Part shown: positions 1 to 9,538 of the stretch, in pieces
Layout of the letters: each line of letters opens with the position of its first letter
Numbering within the stretch: position 1 is the stretch's first letter
Assembly: GCA_015069695.1 (NCBI GenBank)
Contig: JADCRZ010000024.1
Coordinates: 38,168-102,167, forward strand
Direction: 5' to 3'
Source of the DNA: Williamsia sp.
GTDB taxonomy: Bacteria > Bacteroidota > Bacteroidia > Chitinophagales > Chitinophagaceae
DNA: 64,000 nt
Position numbers and translations under genes: made by a program
The notes under the pieces: generated by a model
What the model saw: the letters and a program-made list of their open reading frames with translations, nothing else
Told to the model about the DNA's origin: nothing
The model's database searches: none

Positions 1-1445
1 TTTTTTGTCAGGAGCTGTGTAGCAATCTTAGGATCTGCTTTACCACCCGAAGCTTTTTTCACTTCGCCCATAAACAAACCGATCAGCCCTTTTTTTCCTT
101 TTTTGTATTCAGCTACTTTTTCAGGCATTTTGGCCAGCACGCTTTCTACCCATTCTTCTACGGAGGCCTCATCAGCATCTTGTAACAGGTTCAGATCAGT
201 GGCCAGTTGCAAGGGATCAGCTTCAGGACTTTTAAGCAGTGCGTGAAACAGTTTGGAAGAAGCAACAGAGAAGCTGAGCTTGCCATCCTGTACCAGCTGG
301 ATCAAGCGAGCCAATACGGGCGGGCGAACCGGCAGACTGCCTAAGCTTTCGTGCTGCTCGTTCAGATAAGATTTGACTGGGCCCAGCAGCCAGTTGGCAG
401 CTGCTTTTGTATGACCGGTTTCCCGGATCAGCTCTTCGAAATAATCCACCATTTCCTTGTCATCGCTGATCGCGCGCGCATCGTACTCGGATAGGTTTAG
501 TTGATGCATGTATTTTTCAACCAGCGCTTCCGGAAGAGCGGGCATGGTAGCCTTGATGGCATCAAGCATCTTTGATGTAACAACAAAAGGCGGTAGATCA
601 GGATCGGGAAAATAGCGGTAATCGTTTGCTTCTTCTTTTGTACGCAGGGCAAAAGTAGTATCCGTGGCTGCGTCGAAACTGCGTGTTTGCTGTATGATCC
701 GCTCACCCTTTTCTGCCAGCTCTATCATGCGCGCGATTTCATATTCGATGGCCTTTTTTACGTTGCGGATCGAATTCAGGTTTTTGACTTCCACTTTTGT
801 TCCGAGGCCCTTTTCTCCTTTCAGGCGGATAGATACGTTGGCATCACACCGCAGGCTGCCTTCTTCCATATTGCCATCGCATACGTTCAGGTGGCGCAGC
901 AGCTTGCGCAGTTCGGTTACATATGCATAGGCTTCTTCGGCGCTGTGCATATCAGGCTCGCTTACAATTTCGATCAGCGGAACACCGGCCCGGTTGTAAT
1001 CAATGCAGGTATTGAGGGCATCCTGGTCGTGCAGGCTTTTGCCCGCATCTTCTTCCAGGTGTATCCTGTTGAGCTGTACCCTTCTGGCAGCAGAACCTGC
1101 TACCTGGATTTTAACGGAACCGCCTTTACAGACAGGCGTCGTATGCTGGGTGATTTGATACCCTTTGGGCAGATCGGGATAGAAATAATTTTTACGGGCA
1201 AAATAGTTGGTCTGTTCAATCCCGCAACCGCAGGCAATCCCCATTTTGACAGCCAGCACAACAGCTTCCCGGTTCAACCGGGGAAGCGTACCGGGATAGC
1301 CCAGGGTAACGGGGCTCACGTGTGTATTGGGTTCGCCGCCGAACCGGGCACTGTCGCCGCAAAACAACTTGCTTTCAGTAAGCAATTGCGCATGCACCTC
1401 CAACCCGATCACCGCTTCGTATTTATCCTCATTCATTGTTGACAT
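1..1445 (-). CDS. gatB: Asp-tRNA(Asn)/Glu-tRNA(Gln) amidotransferase subunit B (3' end cut by window edge)
   Basis: GatB is the kinase/amidotransferase subunit of GatCAB, which converts mischarged Glu-tRNA(Gln) and Asp-tRNA(Asn) to the amidated forms in the cytoplasm. Translating the minus strand from the ATG at 1445 gives an N-terminus with the family signature EAVIGLEVHAQLLTESKLFC, then the PNTHVSPVTLGYPGTLP segment, the zinc/ATP region around CPNA-like residues and the C-terminal YqeY-like helical domain. The frame stays open to base 1 over 481 codons; family members are about 475-490 residues, so only the last few codons are missing. A second ATG at 1436 is an alternative start; no Shine-Dalgarno site decides between them. 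Confidence 0.96.
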   Translation of the reverse strand, partial: MSTMNEDKYEAVIGLEVHAQLLTESKLFCGDSARFGGEPNTHVSPVTLGYPGTLPRLNREAVVLAVKMGIACGCGIEQTNYFARKNYFYPDLPKGYQITQHTTPVCKGGSVKIQVAGSAARRVQLNRIHLEEDAGKSLHDQDALNTCIDYNRAGVPLIEIVSEPDMHSAEEAYAYVTELRKLLRHLNVCDGNMEEGSLRCDANVSIRLKGEKGLGTKVEVKNLNSIRNVKKAIEYEIARMIELAEKGERIIQQTRSFDAATDTTFALRTKEEANDYRYFPDPDLPPFVVTSKMLDAIKATMPALPEALVEKYMHQLNLSEYDARAISDDKEMVDYFEELIRETGHTKAAANWLLGPVKSYLNEQHESLGSLPVRPPVLARLIQLVQDGKLSFSVASSKLFHALLKSPEADPLQLATDLNLLQDADEASVEEWVESVLAKMPEKVAEYKKGKKGLIGLFMGEVKKASGGKADPKIATQLLTK

Positions 1446-1490
1446 AAAACATTGCTGCCACAAAAGTAGCTGATTGTCCGGAACCATGAT

Positions 1491-2300
1491 TTACACACTC
1501 ACCTCCAACCCATCATACGCCAATTCCATACCCGGAGGCAGCTCCTGGCTGATGTCTGCGTGTTTTCCCAGTTGATGACTGATATGTGTAAAGTATGCCT
1601 GGGGAATTTGTAGTTCGTGTACCAGGTCGATGGCTTCCTGGAGGGTGAAGTGGGAGATATGCGGTTGTTTGCGGAGGGTATTGAGTACCAGGACCTGAGA
1701 TCCGCGGATCTTTTCTTTTTCGCTGGGCTCGATGCGATTGGCATCTGTTATGTACGTGAAGCCGCCGAAGCGAAAACCGAGAACCGGCATCTTATGGTGC
1801 CAGGTTTCGATGGGAATAACAGGAATGTCGCCCACTGTGAAGGGATCAAGCGCAATGGTGTTCAGGTTGATCTCCGGCAGACCCGGGTACTTGAAGTCTG
1901 AGAATGCATAGGCAAACTCCCTTTTCAGGGCCTGCTGTGTCATCTCATTGGCATACACTTCCATCGGCCTGCGGGAAAAGAAGTTGTAGGCCCTTACATC
2001 GTCCAGTCCGGCGATATGATCTTTGTGTGGATGGGTGAAGACGATAGCATCGAGGTGTTTTACCCCTTTGCGCAGCATCTGGTAACGGAAATCAGGTCCC
2101 GAATCTACAACCAGCGTCGTATGTTCAGACCTAACCAGGATGCTTGAACGCAGCCGCTTGTCTTTTGGGTCTGTGGAGGTACATACGGCACAACCGCAGC
2201 CGATCATGGGCACGCCGCTGCTGGTGCCGGTTCCTAAAAAGGAAATGGTAAGCGGGGGAGCCGGACTATTTCCTGATTTCTGCATGTAACTCGTTTTCAA
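1491..2300 (-). CDS. MBL-fold metallo-hydrolase, PhnP-like
   Basis: A 269-residue metallo-beta-lactamase-fold hydrolase. The family start LTISFLGTGTSSGVP is followed by a cysteine pair (CGCAVC, a likely structural zinc site as in PhnP), then the metal motif FTHPHKDH (HxHxDH) and DAN/TWHH-type metal ligands further on. PhnP-type enzymes cleave cyclic phosphate diesters; the actual substrate here is unknown. The start at 2300 overlaps the 3' end of pheT by 35 nt, which suggests translational coupling; an internal Met at 2285 is an alternative. It probably shares the pheT transcript. Confidence 0.9.
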   Translation of the reverse strand: MKTSYMQKSGNSPAPPLTISFLGTGTSSGVPMIGCGCAVCTSTDPKDKRLRSSILVRSEHTTLVVDSGPDFRYQMLRKGVKHLDAIVFTHPHKDHIAGLDDVRAYNFFSRRPMEVYANEMTQQALKREFAYAFSDFKYPGLPEINLNTIALDPFTVGDIPVIPIETWHHKMPVLGFRFGGFTYITDANRIEPSEKEKIRGSQVLVLNTLRKQPHISHFTLQEAIDLVHELQIPQAYFTHISHQLGKHADISQELPPGMELAYDGLEVSV

Positions 2301-4683
2301 GCACAGCCATAATTTTGCCCATCATATTGTCGATCTCTTTGTCGTTCATGGTCTTTTCCGGATCGAGAAAAATAAAGCTGACGGCCATCGATTTTTTGTC
2401 TGTGCCCAGCTTGTCGCTTTCAAATACATCAAACAGTTCCATGCGCTGCAGCTTGGCCTGCCTGATATTGTTGATAGCCTGTTCCACCTTGTTATACGTG
2501 AGCGCTTTGGAAACCACAAAAGCCAGGTCGCGCTGAACAGGCAGCTGCTTGGGAAGCTCGGTAAACCGGGTATCTGTTGCCACCGTACCTTCCAGTGCAT
2601 TCCAGTTAAAGTCCGCAAAGAAGACCGGTTGCTTGATGTCGAATTTTTCCAGCATGCTATTCGTTACCTGTCCCAATGTTACAACCCGGTTTCCCTGATA
2701 GAGGGCCTGCACACCAGGTTGAAGCGTACGCAAGTCAGCTCTCTCAAAAGCAGGTACGGGCAAGCCGGTGAGCTGAAAGATCTTCTGGGCAATTCCTTTC
2801 AGGTAATAAAAATCCGCTTGCACACCCTTGCTTTTCCAGGAACCAGGTTGATGGCTGCCGGTTATGTAGAGGCAAAGATGATCGCTCTCCTGGTAGTTGT
2901 TTACGCCGGTAGTGGAGTAGGTTTTTCCGAACTCATACAACAGCAGATCAGACTGGCGCCGGTTGAGGTTGTAGGCCACTACCTGCAAACCGGTTTCGAG
3001 CATGGAAGGACGCATCACGTCTAAACCCGCACTCAGGCTATTGATCATCTTTACCAGGCTCTTGTCTTCAGCAGGAAAAAAGCTGCTGTTGGTAATGGAG
3101 TTGGTCATGATTTCATAGAACCCGGCACCTGTGAGATAGCCCGCAACTTTTTCCTTGAAATCTGCTACCCTGCTTTTTTCCACAGCCGGCGTAATGGTAA
3201 TGGCTGAAGGAATGGCTACCCGGTCGTACCCGTCGATGCGCAGCACTTCTTCTACAATGTCGGCTGGCAAAGAAATATCGGTCTTGCTGTAAGGAACCTT
3301 TACCGTGATCTGCTGCGCGTCTTCTTGAACGATCTCAAACTCCAGCGCTTCCAGGACCGTTCTTACTTCTTCCGGCTTGTACTGGTTGCCGCTCAGCTTG
3401 CGCAGGTATGGATAAGTAAGTGTAACCTCCGTTTTAGGCTTGGGTTGCGGATACACATCCACAATGTCCATTGCGATGGTGCCGCCTGCAATTTCCCTGA
3501 TCATCAGCGCGGCGCGTTTCAGCACGTTCACGGTATTGGAGATGTCAACCCCTTTCTCAAAGCGGGTGGCCGCATCTGTTCTAAGACCATGACGGAAAGA
3601 AGTTTTCCGGATGTCGGCAGGATTGAACCAGGCACTTTCAAGAAATATATTGGTTGTACCGTCTTTTACGCCGCTGGTAAGTCCGCCAAACACACCGCCG
3701 ATGCACATGCCCTCTTCGCTGTTGCAGATCATCAGGTCTTCGGCAGAAAGTTTTCTTTCTTTTCCATCGAGTGTAATAAAAGGAGTACCCTCGGGCAGGT
3801 TCTTTACGATGACCTGGTTGTCTTTGATCGCATCTGCATCGAAAGCATGCAAGGGCTGGCCGGTATCGTGGAGGATATAATTGGTAATGTCAACCACATT
3901 GTTGATCGGGCGCAGGCCGATGGCTTTGAGCTGGTCCTGCAGCCAGGCAGGAGAAGGCGCTACGGAAATGCCTTTGATGCTCACACCTGCATACCGCTGG
4001 CAGGCCTGGGTATTTTCGATGGTTACGCTGATCGGCAAACTTTGGTCATCAGCTTTAAAAGCATCTGCAACCGGGGTCTTCACCCGCAGCTCAGGGCTTT
4101 CATGACTGGCCAGGTAAGCACATACATCGCGGGCTGCTCCCAGGTGGCTCATGGCATCCATGCGGTTGGGCGTGAGGCCTATCTCATAAATAACGTCTTT
4201 ATAAGGCTTGAAGTAATCAGCTGCCGGTATGCCCACCGGTGTACCGGCGGGGAGTACTATAATACCTGCATGACTTTGCCCGATGCCGATCTCGTCTTCC
4301 GCACAGATCATGCCTTCACTTTCCGAGCCGCGTATCTTGGCCAGCTTCATGGTAATGGGCTCTCCTGTAACCGGGTAGATGGTGGTTCCCACGGGAGCTA
4401 CCACTACTTTCTGTCCGGCCGCCACATTGGGAGCACCGCAAACAATTTGCAGCAGCCGGTCTGTACCGGTATCTACTTTCGTCAGGGTCAGCTTGTCGGC
4501 ATTGGGATGTTTTTCACACGCCTTTACTTCGCCAACAAGAAGTCCTTTCAATCCTCCCCTGACAGATTCATAGTCTTCCATGCTCTCTACTTCCAGTCCG
4601 ATAGCCGTCAGGATTTCAGATAAACGCGGGGGAGCGATCGGTATGGGCAGGTATTTGCTGATCCAGTTGTAGCTGATTGTCAT
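2266..4683 (-). CDS. pheT: Phenylalanyl-tRNA synthetase beta subunit
   Basis: At 805 residues this matches the full length of bacterial PheT, which with PheS charges tRNA-Phe as an alpha2-beta2 enzyme. Domains in order: N-terminal MTISYNWISKYLP, an OB-fold tRNA-binding domain (about 40-150, VGEVKACEKHPNADKLTLTK), B3/B4 editing region, B5 (about 400-470), catalytic-like core and a C-terminal ferredoxin-fold anticodon-binding domain (PVQRDLAFVV). pheS is not adjacent. The gene precedes the MBL hydrolase with an overlap and is divergent from dnaB across a region of about 360 nt. Confidence 0.97.
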   Translation of the reverse strand: MTISYNWISKYLPIPIAPPRLSEILTAIGLEVESMEDYESVRGGLKGLLVGEVKACEKHPNADKLTLTKVDTGTDRLLQIVCGAPNVAAGQKVVVAPVGTTIYPVTGEPITMKLAKIRGSESEGMICAEDEIGIGQSHAGIIVLPAGTPVGIPAADYFKPYKDVIYEIGLTPNRMDAMSHLGAARDVCAYLASHESPELRVKTPVADAFKADDQSLPISVTIENTQACQRYAGVSIKGISVAPSPAWLQDQLKAIGLRPINNVVDITNYILHDTGQPLHAFDADAIKDNQVIVKNLPEGTPFITLDGKERKLSAEDLMICNSEEGMCIGGVFGGLTSGVKDGTTNIFLESAWFNPADIRKTSFRHGLRTDAATRFEKGVDISNTVNVLKRAALMIREIAGGTIAMDIVDVYPQPKPKTEVTLTYPYLRKLSGNQYKPEEVRTVLEALEFEIVQEDAQQITVKVPYSKTDISLPADIVEEVLRIDGYDRVAIPSAITITPAVEKSRVADFKEKVAGYLTGAGFYEIMTNSITNSSFFPAEDKSLVKMINSLSAGLDVMRPSMLETGLQVVAYNLNRRQSDLLLYEFGKTYSTTGVNNYQESDHLCLYITGSHQPGSWKSKGVQADFYYLKGIAQKIFQLTGLPVPAFERADLRTLQPGVQALYQGNRVVTLGQVTNSMLEKFDIKQPVFFADFNWNALEGTVATDTRFTELPKQLPVQRDLAFVVSKALTYNKVEQAINNIRQAKLQRMELFDVFESDKLGTDKKSMAVSFIFLDPEKTMNDKEIDNMMGKIMAVLENELHAEIRK

Positions 4684-5042
4684 GTATAAATAAAGGCTTT
4701 TTTAGCGGGCTCAAAATTACAGGAAACACCCCTAAGTTTTGCAGGCAGGCATCAATCTGCACCACAAAATATAGGGCTTTTGCAGACAGGAAGAGAAGAA
4801 AGGAGTATACGATTGTATAAATAAAAACTATATGCAAAGAGGGTAAAATTTTTGGTTATATTGCTGTAAATGTGGATAAGTGTGGGCTATTTGTGGAAAA
4901 CAGTGTGGAAAACCTGTTATCATAAACCCGGGGCAACCTTTTTTTAGACAGCATTAGCAGGGTAAATTCGTTGGCTCACCAGCCGGGTATTGGTGAACAG
5001 AATACAAGCGTTATTATAAAACAGACCCGGGACCCTACTAAT
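4684..5042. other. Divergent intergenic region pheT / dnaB
   Basis: No gene seen. The stretch must hold promoters for both pheT (leftward) and dnaB (rightward). A possible rightward -7 element TAAATTCG lies at 4963-4970, but it is only a partial match to the Bacteroidota consensus TAnnTTTG. The TTG at 4971 opens the dnaB frame but is a poorer start than the ATG at 5043. Confidence 0.4.
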
Positions 5043-6608
5043 ATGGACAACATTACCAATTTAAATAGAGACCGCAAGAACCGCCGCAAGACCACGGTGG
5101 ATGTAAACAACATGGTATATGGCAAGGTGCCGCCCCAGGCCAAAGACCTGGAAGAAGCGGTGCTGGGCGCCACCATGCTGGAGAAAGGTGCTTTTGATAC
5201 CATCGTTGAGATCCTGAAACCGGAGTGTTTTTATGTAGATAGCAACCAGCGTATCTTCCGTGCCATCCAGGGACTGGCCCAAAAAAACCAGCCCATTGAT
5301 ATCCTGACGGTGGTAGAAGAGTTAAAAAGCCGCGAAGAGCTGGACATGATTGGTGGGCCGTACTATGTTACCCGGCTTACAAATACAGTTGTATCCTCGG
5401 CCAACATTGAAGCACATGCCCGTATTATTCTGCAGAAATTTATCCAGCGCGAGCTGATCCGGGTGAGTGGTGAAATCATCGGCGATGCCTATGAAGACAG
5501 CACCGACGTGTTCGACCTGCTGGATGATGCAGAAAGCAAGCTGTTTGAAATTACCAACAACCACCTGCGCAAAAACTTCGACAGCATTGATACCGTACTG
5601 GTAAAAACCATCCAGCGCATTGAAGACCTGCGCCATAAAAATGAAGACATCAGCGGTGTGCCTTCCGGCTTTAAAACCCTTGACCGGGTAACATACGGAT
5701 GGCAACCAACTGACCTTATTATATTGGCTGCGCGTCCTGCGGTGGGTAAAACGGCATTTGCACTGAACCTGGCCCGCAGCGCGGCTCTCAATCCTACCAA
5801 ACCTGTTCCCATTGCATTCTTCAGCCTGGAAATGAGTGCCGGACAGCTGGTGCAAAGGGTGCTGAGCGCCGAGAGCGAGATCTGGCTCGAAAAAATTTCG
5901 AGGGGTAAGCTGGAAGAGCATGAAATGAAACAACTCTATGCAAAAGGTATCCAGAAGTTGGCTACTGCGCCCATTTTTATTGATGATACAGCAGCCCTGA
6001 ACATTTTTGAACTGCGGGCAAAATGCCGTCGCCTCAAAAACAAGCACAATGTAGGGATGGTCATCATCGACTACTTACAGCTCATGAGCGGTACCGGCGA
6101 CAACAAAAACGGCAACCGCGAACAGGAGATCAGCCGCATTTCCCGCGACCTGAAAGGGCTTGCCAAAGAACTGCAGATACCAATCATTGCGCTCAGCCAG
6201 TTGAGCCGTGCGGTGGAATCAAGAAAAGAAGGAAACAAGATGCCCCAGTTAAGCGATCTGCGTGAATCGGGTGCGATTGAGCAGGATGCTGATATGGTGC
6301 TGTTCCTCTACCGTCCGGAATATTACGATATCACCGCCAACGAAATGGGCGAAAGCAACAAGGGTGAAACGCATGTGCGCATCGCCAAGCACCGCAACGG
6401 TTCTCTCGAAACCATCAAGCTGCGCGCCCTGCTCCATATCCAGAAATTTATAGAAGATGAGGAAGATGGCGGCATGGGGCCTAACATGCCAGGCAACGGC
6501 AACTGGCGCCCCGTTGAAGACAGCGGTGGAGGTTCCAACTCCTCCTACATCCAGGCCAGCAGCAAAATGAACGACCAGCCTTTTGATGACGAAGACGCGC
6601 CGTTTTAA
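5043..6608 (+). CDS. dnaB: Replicative DNA helicase DnaB
   Basis: Hexameric replication-fork helicase. From the ATG at 5043 the protein is 521 residues; the open frame extends 24 codons further upstream only through a TTG start, which I reject. The N-terminal DnaB domain carries PPQAKDLEEAVLGATMLE, the C-terminal RecA-fold ATPase has Walker A ARPAVGKTAFAL, Walker B VIIDYLQLM and the QLSRAVE arginine-finger region. After the RecA core there is a Gly/Asn-rich acidic tail of about 50 residues ending DDEDAPF, a common Bacteroidota-style extension. Stand-alone gene; no inteins are visible. Confidence 0.97.
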   Translation: MDNITNLNRDRKNRRKTTVDVNNMVYGKVPPQAKDLEEAVLGATMLEKGAFDTIVEILKPECFYVDSNQRIFRAIQGLAQKNQPIDILTVVEELKSREELDMIGGPYYVTRLTNTVVSSANIEAHARIILQKFIQRELIRVSGEIIGDAYEDSTDVFDLLDDAESKLFEITNNHLRKNFDSIDTVLVKTIQRIEDLRHKNEDISGVPSGFKTLDRVTYGWQPTDLIILAARPAVGKTAFALNLARSAALNPTKPVPIAFFSLEMSAGQLVQRVLSAESEIWLEKISRGKLEEHEMKQLYAKGIQKLATAPIFIDDTAALNIFELRAKCRRLKNKHNVGMVIIDYLQLMSGTGDNKNGNREQEISRISRDLKGLAKELQIPIIALSQLSRAVESRKEGNKMPQLSDLRESGAIEQDADMVLFLYRPEYYDITANEMGESNKGETHVRIAKHRNGSLETIKLRALLHIQKFIEDEEDGGMGPNMPGNGNWRPVEDSGGGSNSSYIQASSKMNDQPFDDEDAPF

Positions 6609-6610
6609 GT

Positions 6611-6841
6611 CAGAACCTTGATTTACAGGATGGGGAGGATTTTTTGTCTTGAACCGGGATTTTAGGGATTACAGGATTATTGTCTTGAACCAGGATTACA
6701 CGGATTCACGGATTATGGGATTGAATACAAGATCAACCAACATGACAATCATTAACTTCTTTTCATAACAATATATTTCCCGCATGATACAAGTGTACCC
6801 AATCCCATAATCCGTGGATCCGTGTAATCCTGGTTCAAGAC
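6611..6841. repeat. Dispersed CTTGAACC...GGATT repeats with a 42-bp inverted pair
   Basis: The dnaB-rsmE gap is filled with copies of a short repeat built from CTTGAACC followed by GGATT-type units (copies near 6611-6680 and 6682-6723). The arm at 6682-6723 returns as its reverse complement at 6800-6841 with one mismatch over 42 nt, leaving a 76-nt spacer. The same motif occurs at 63315, 63513 and, inverted, at 63911, so it is a dispersed extragenic family. The inverted pair could fold as a long RNA hairpin just before the rsmE start. Confidence 0.8.
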
Positions 6842-6847
6842 AAATAA

Positions 6848-7552
6848 ATGCCCCTCCCCATATTCTATACCACCACCAGTGCCTCACAAAACGAAACCTT
6901 CACCCTCGAAGAAGATACTTCCCGCCATATTGCACAGGTGCTGCGCATGAAGGAGGGGGAGCAGCTGCAGCTGACGGATGGATTGGGCAGTTTGCTGAAG
7001 GCTGAAATTGTGCATGAGCATAAGAAAGCAACGCAGGTCAGAATCTTGTCTGTACACAAAGAACCCATCTCAACCCCCCATATTTCCATTGCTATTTCGC
7101 TTGTGAAAAATGCCAGCCGCTTTGAGTGGTTTCTGGAAAAGGCTACCGAGATCGGGGTGAGCGAAATTATACCGTTGCTTTGCGAAAGGACCGAAAAGCA
7201 GCATTTTCGGTTTGACAGGATGAAGAATATCCTGGTGAGTGCCATGCTGCAAAGCCAGCAGGTATGGCTTCCCGGTCTGCGCGTTCCGGTGAGCTTCCGG
7301 CAGGTGGTGGAAGAAAGCCGGACGCAGCAGAAATTTATTGCGCATTGCAGGGAGGATAAAAAGGAAGAGCTGCGTAGTTGGCTTCAACAGCCTGCCGGTG
7401 CTATCATCCTGATTGGGCCGGAAGGAGATTTTACAAAGGAAGAAATAGAGCTGGCATTGCAGCACCACTATCTTCCTGTTTCGCTCGGACAAACAAGGCT
7501 GCGTACTGAAACGGCCGGTATGGCAGCGGCCGTACTCCTGAAAGCCGGATAA
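6848..7552 (+). CDS. rsmE: 16S rRNA (uracil1498-N3)-methyltransferase
   Basis: RsmE methylates U1498 of 16S rRNA using SAM. The 234-residue protein has the usual size: an N-terminal PUA-like domain (HIAQVLRMKEGEQLQLTDG) and a C-terminal SPOUT knot domain with the signature segments KNASRFEWFLEKATEIGV, ILIGPEGDFTKEE and LGQTRLRTETAG. The ATG at 6848 follows the inverted repeat directly; no Shine-Dalgarno site is present. Confidence 0.96.
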   Translation: MPLPIFYTTTSASQNETFTLEEDTSRHIAQVLRMKEGEQLQLTDGLGSLLKAEIVHEHKKATQVRILSVHKEPISTPHISIAISLVKNASRFEWFLEKATEIGVSEIIPLLCERTEKQHFRFDRMKNILVSAMLQSQQVWLPGLRVPVSFRQVVEESRTQQKFIAHCREDKKEELRSWLQQPAGAIILIGPEGDFTKEEIELALQHHYLPVSLGQTRLRTETAGMAAAVLLKAG

Positions 7553-7561
7553 CAATCCCCT

Positions 7562-8359
7562 TTATCTGGCTGTATCACTCTCCACATCTTCACCCCGCCT
7601 CATCTTGGGTTCTCTCAGCGCAACCGGCTTGCGTTCTTTCTTCCGCATCCACAGGTTCAACAATTCCACTGCAAAAGAAAATGCCATGGCGAAGTAGATA
7701 TAGCCTTTCGGAATTGTTTTGTGGTGAAGCGGTTCCAGTCCTTCGAAGAACAGGCTGAAGCCCACCATCAGCAGGAAAGCCAGGGCCAGCATTTTAAGTG
7801 TAGGATGTTTGTGGATGAAATTGGAAATGCGCTCGGAAAAAAGAAACATGATCACCATGGCAATGATAACAGCTACAATCATGATGGGCACGTGCTGGGC
7901 CAAACCCACCGCTGTGATGATGCTGTCGAAAGAAAAGACCATGTCTATTATGATGATTTGTCCGATGATGGAGCCAAAACTGCTGCGGGTTGCATTGGAA
8001 ACAGAACTGGTATCTACCTCATCTCCTTCTAATTTGTCGTGTATCTCTTTTACTGTTTTGTACAGCAGAAATATACCGCCCGCCAGCATGATAATATTGC
8101 GCAGGTTAAAACCATAGCCGGCTATTTCAAACAATTCCTTGCTGCCGTTGGAAACCAGCCAGCCCAGGCCCAGCAGCATCAGGGTGCGTACAATGATGCC
8201 GGCAATCATCCAGATCCGGCGTGCTTTCAGGCGCTCGCTCGGGTGCAGCCGGCCCATGAGGATGGAAACAAAAATAACATTGTCGATCCCCAGCACAATC
8301 TCCAGGGATGCCAATGTAATAAGGCTGATTAAAGAATCAAGCGAAAATATATTTTGCAT
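7562..8359 (-). CDS. TerC family integral membrane protein
   Basis: A 265-residue polytopic membrane protein of the TerC family, linked in other bacteria to metal homeostasis and tellurite resistance. The family signatures SLEIVLGIDNVIFVSIL (helix 1) and IIIDMVFSFDSIITAVGL (central helix, acidic residues inside the membrane) are both present, with about seven hydrophobic segments. The ATG at 8359 (MQNIFSLDSL) is preferred; the frame extends to a GTG at 8392, adding an unlikely charged leader. It faces rsmE convergently with 9 nt between the stops. Confidence 0.92.
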   Translation of the reverse strand: MQNIFSLDSLISLITLASLEIVLGIDNVIFVSILMGRLHPSERLKARRIWMIAGIIVRTLMLLGLGWLVSNGSKELFEIAGYGFNLRNIIMLAGGIFLLYKTVKEIHDKLEGDEVDTSSVSNATRSSFGSIIGQIIIIDMVFSFDSIITAVGLAQHVPIMIVAVIIAMVIMFLFSERISNFIHKHPTLKMLALAFLLMVGFSLFFEGLEPLHHKTIPKGYIYFAMAFSFAVELLNLWMRKKERKPVALREPKMRRGEDVESDTAR

Positions 8360-8413
8360 TGCAGGAGGGTTCTTGGTGCGCAAAAATAGCACCGTTGGTG
8401 TAACCGGGGAAAA

Positions 8414-9457
8414 TTAATCTGCCGGACAGAGCAGGTTTTTAACAATGCGCGGCCCTTCGTAAATAAAGCCTGTCCAAACCTGGAGCAGGGCTGCACCAGC
8501 TTCTGTTTTCTCTGTTGCATCTGCCGCGGTAAAAATGCCGCCGCTGGCAATAACGGGCACGGCATCATTCGAGCGTTTGCTGATATACCGGACCATGTCT
8601 GTGGCTCTTTTGGTGAGTGGTTTGCCGCTCACGCCACCCATGCCGATGGATTGGATCTTTTCCTGCGGGGTAAGCAGGTTTTCCCGGCTGATGGTTGTGT
8701 TGGCTGCTACCAATCCGTCGAGCTTGATTTCCGTGGCCAGGTCGATCACATCATCGAGCTGCTCAACAGTGAGGTCAGGAGCTATTTTCAGGAGCAGGGG
8801 TTTGGGAGAAACCTGTTGGGCATTGATGGTTTGCAGGTGCAGCAAGATCCGCTTCAGGGCTTCTTTTTCCTGGAGCGCGCGCAGACCGGGCGTATTGGGT
8901 GAGCTTACGTTCACCACAAAATAATCAACACAATCAAACAGCTCGCGGAAGCAGCTGTCGTAATCTTTCCAGGCATCTTCGTTGGAGGTCTGTTTGTTCT
9001 TTCCAATATTGCCCCCTACAAGCAGGCGGGGTGCATGGGTGCGTGGTTTGGAAGCGCGCCACTCCTTCAGTCTGGCGGCCACCGTTTTTACGCCATCGTT
9101 GTTAAAACCCATCCGGTTGATCAGGGCCCTGTCTTTTGGCAGCCGGAACAACCGGGGCTTGGGGTTGCCCGCTTGTGCCAGTGGTGTAACAGTGCCGATT
9201 TCAACAAACCCGAAACCCAGGGTTTCCAGGGCATCCAGGTACCGCGCATTTTTGTCGAAGCCTGCGGCCAATCCCACCGGATTTCTGAATTGCAAACCGA
9301 ACAAGGATTTTTCATACCCAGCAGGGCAGTTGAACAATTTGGCCAATCCCTTTTTAATAAAAGAAACAGAACACAGCAGCTTAAGCACATTCATGGAAAA
9401 ATAGTGCACGCTTTCAGCAGGGAGCAGGAATAGCAGGTTTCTCAGAAGCTTGTACAT
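8414..9457 (-). CDS. pyrD: Quinone-dependent dihydroorotate dehydrogenase (class 2)
   Basis: Membrane-associated flavoenzyme of pyrimidine synthesis that oxidises dihydroorotate to orotate with quinone as acceptor. 347 residues, the class 2 length. It begins with the amphipathic membrane-binding helices (LLRNLLFLLPAESVHYFSMN), then the FMN barrel with NPVGLAAGFDKN, RLPKDRALINRMGFNN, VNVSSPNTPGLR (catalytic Ser region) and the FMN-phosphate loop VIASGGIFTAADA. Lies 54 nt upstream of terC in the same direction and is divergent from the thiolase. Confidence 0.96.
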   Translation of the reverse strand: MYKLLRNLLFLLPAESVHYFSMNVLKLLCSVSFIKKGLAKLFNCPAGYEKSLFGLQFRNPVGLAAGFDKNARYLDALETLGFGFVEIGTVTPLAQAGNPKPRLFRLPKDRALINRMGFNNDGVKTVAARLKEWRASKPRTHAPRLLVGGNIGKNKQTSNEDAWKDYDSCFRELFDCVDYFVVNVSSPNTPGLRALQEKEALKRILLHLQTINAQQVSPKPLLLKIAPDLTVEQLDDVIDLATEIKLDGLVAANTTISRENLLTPQEKIQSIGMGGVSGKPLTKRATDMVRYISKRSNDAVPVIASGGIFTAADATEKTEAGAALLQVWTGFIYEGPRIVKNLLCPAD

Positions 9458-9538
9458 AGACGTGAATACAAATATAAAGTGTTTGCGGATGGAGGGCTAA
9501 CGCGTAACTTGCAATTTGTACCCAAACAAAATAATATC

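Noticed and set aside
687..1442. Long plus-strand frame of 251 codons
   Set aside because: Antisense to gatB, which is certain from its signatures; protein has no family features.
3325..4623. Plus-strand frame of 432 codons
   Set aside because: Antisense shadow of pheT.
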